From Actinomycetota bacterium (GTDB lineage: Bacteria; Actinomycetota; UBA4738), in contig JACDEY010000064.1 in assembly GCA_013816105.1 (NCBI GenBank), forward strand, positions 1 to 6,600: DNA of 6,600 bases, read 5' to 3'. A program made the translations under genes and the position numbers. This document shows positions 6,116-6,600 of the stretch, piece by piece. The notes below the pieces were generated by a model, which had not been told where the DNA came from, did not search any database, and saw nothing but the letters and a program-made list of their open reading frames with translations. Each line of letters opens with the position of its first letter. Position 1 is the stretch's first letter.

Positions 6116-6526
6116 GTGAGAGCGCTCCGCCGCGTGCTCTACCTGCAGGCCGGCGCGTGGGCCGTGGCCGGGGTGGTGCTCGCGGTCGCGCCCGGCATGG
6201 CCCTGACATGGTTCTCGGAGCAGCGACTCGGCCAGGGCGACGTGTGGTTGCGGCTCCTCGGGATCCAGACCTTCGGGCTCGCAATGCTCATGGTGCTGGT
6301 GGCCCATCGGATCGACGAGCTCTGGTGGTGGTCGTGGGCCTTCGCCTTCGCGAACGTCCTTCTCGCGGCAACCGTCGTTCTGAACCTGGCGTTCGGCCTG
6401 GCTCCGAGCGAGTCGGTGGTCGGCTGGTGGCTGCTTGCGATCTCCACCGCCTGCTTCGCCCTGGGGCTCCTCTACGGGCTCTTCGTTTCCTCCCGCGAGC
6501 GGCCCATCCCCTGGGAAACTCCCTGA
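6116..6526 (+). CDS. Small four-helix membrane protein of unknown function
   Basis: The 136-residue protein is strongly hydrophobic, with four likely transmembrane helices at about 8-30, 44-64, 70-94 and 101-124. They are separated by short loops carrying charged or polar residues (SEQRLGQGD, HRIDEL, APSES), and the C-terminus is polar (SSRERPIPWETP). The basic MRALRR N-terminus suggests it lies on the cytosolic side, with the C-terminus on the same side. A Trp cluster (WWWSW, 70-74) starts helix 3. I do not recognise the family. The start is a GTG at 6116 because the frame is closed by TGA at 6110; GTG 6134 is an alternative. There is no clear Shine-Dalgarno site. A GTG-AAT-GAC-CGG-TGA stretch at 6105-6119 ends across this start (GTGA). 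It is divergent from the phosphoesterase-cysC operon with about 119 nt between starts. The composition fits a real gene; the function is open. Confidence 0.72.
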   Translation: MRALRRVLYLQAGAWAVAGVVLAVAPGMALTWFSEQRLGQGDVWLRLLGIQTFGLAMLMVLVAHRIDELWWWSWAFAFANVLLAATVVLNLAFGLAPSESVVGWWLLAISTACFALGLLYGLFVSSRERPIPWETP

Positions 6527-6600
6527 CATTGTTGAAATCTCTGTCCGATTCGCGGCCAGCCCGCGCGCGCGGCAGGTGCGCTCACCCAACGGGTTCGAGG

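Noticed and set aside
5997..6284. Upstream in-frame extension of the phosphoesterase
   Set aside because: The extra ~96 residues would cover the terminator hairpin, the U-tract and the start of the divergent gene, and they show an Arg/Pro-rich composition with no similarity. AAAGGAG before the ATG at 5996 supports the shorter start.
5993..6589. Minus-strand frame over the membrane-protein gene
   Set aside because: It is a hydrophilic, low-complexity translation opposite a gene with four well-formed transmembrane helices.
6561..6600. CCGCGCGCGCGG palindrome, a GGTTCGA stretch like a tRNA T-loop, and a possible GTG start at 6576
   Set aside because: No anticodon arm or acceptor stem is visible for a tRNA. 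The palindrome is expected in GC-rich DNA. The GTG gives only eight codons before the window ends, with no ribosome site, so no gene can be supported in 6527-6600.

Overview
This is a high-GC bacterial window that reads mostly as ordinary chromosome. The GMP synthase and the short, CBS-less IMP-dehydrogenase-like protein GuaB3 both resemble actinobacterial proteins. GTG starts are common, and most genes have clear Shine-Dalgarno sites. The best guess is an uncultured member of the Actinomycetota; nothing in the window fixes the class.

Layout, left to right. The first ~96 bases hold the N-terminus of an exported protein on the minus strand, cut off by the window edge. Positions 181-2888 (minus) are a two-gene guanine-nucleotide operon, guaB3 then guaA, with 8 nt between them and the guaA ribosome site overlapping the guaB3 stop. 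guaA carries an in-frame TAG at 997-999 (codon 242) although the coding on both sides is well conserved. A 231-nt intergenic region (2889-3119) separates guaB3 from a divergent plus-strand gene (3120-3998) for an exported TolB-like beta-propeller. That gene converges on a minus-strand pair (4036-5996): an alkaline-phosphatase-superfamily phosphoesterase/phosphomutase followed by cysC (APS kinase), joined by a 4-nt GTGA overlap. A short divergent region follows, then a four-helix membrane protein of unknown function (6116-6526, plus).

How the genes fit together. GuaB3 (IMP to XMP, if active) and GuaA (XMP to GMP) would form the two-step GMP branch. CysC makes PAPS from APS; its tightly coupled partner is a cytosolic metal-dependent phosphoesterase of unknown substrate. 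No sulfate adenylyltransferase or sulfotransferase is visible here.

Most worth a second look: (1) the amber codon inside guaA; (2) a three-element GC-rich repeat ahead of the phosphoesterase-cysC operon that can fold either as an intrinsic terminator or as a competing hairpin, with a -10-like box placed so that the start site would decide which fold is possible; (3) tandem hairpins in the guaB3 leader; (4) GuaB3 keeping the IMPDH catalytic cysteine. I see no mobile element, CRISPR array, tRNA or rRNA.
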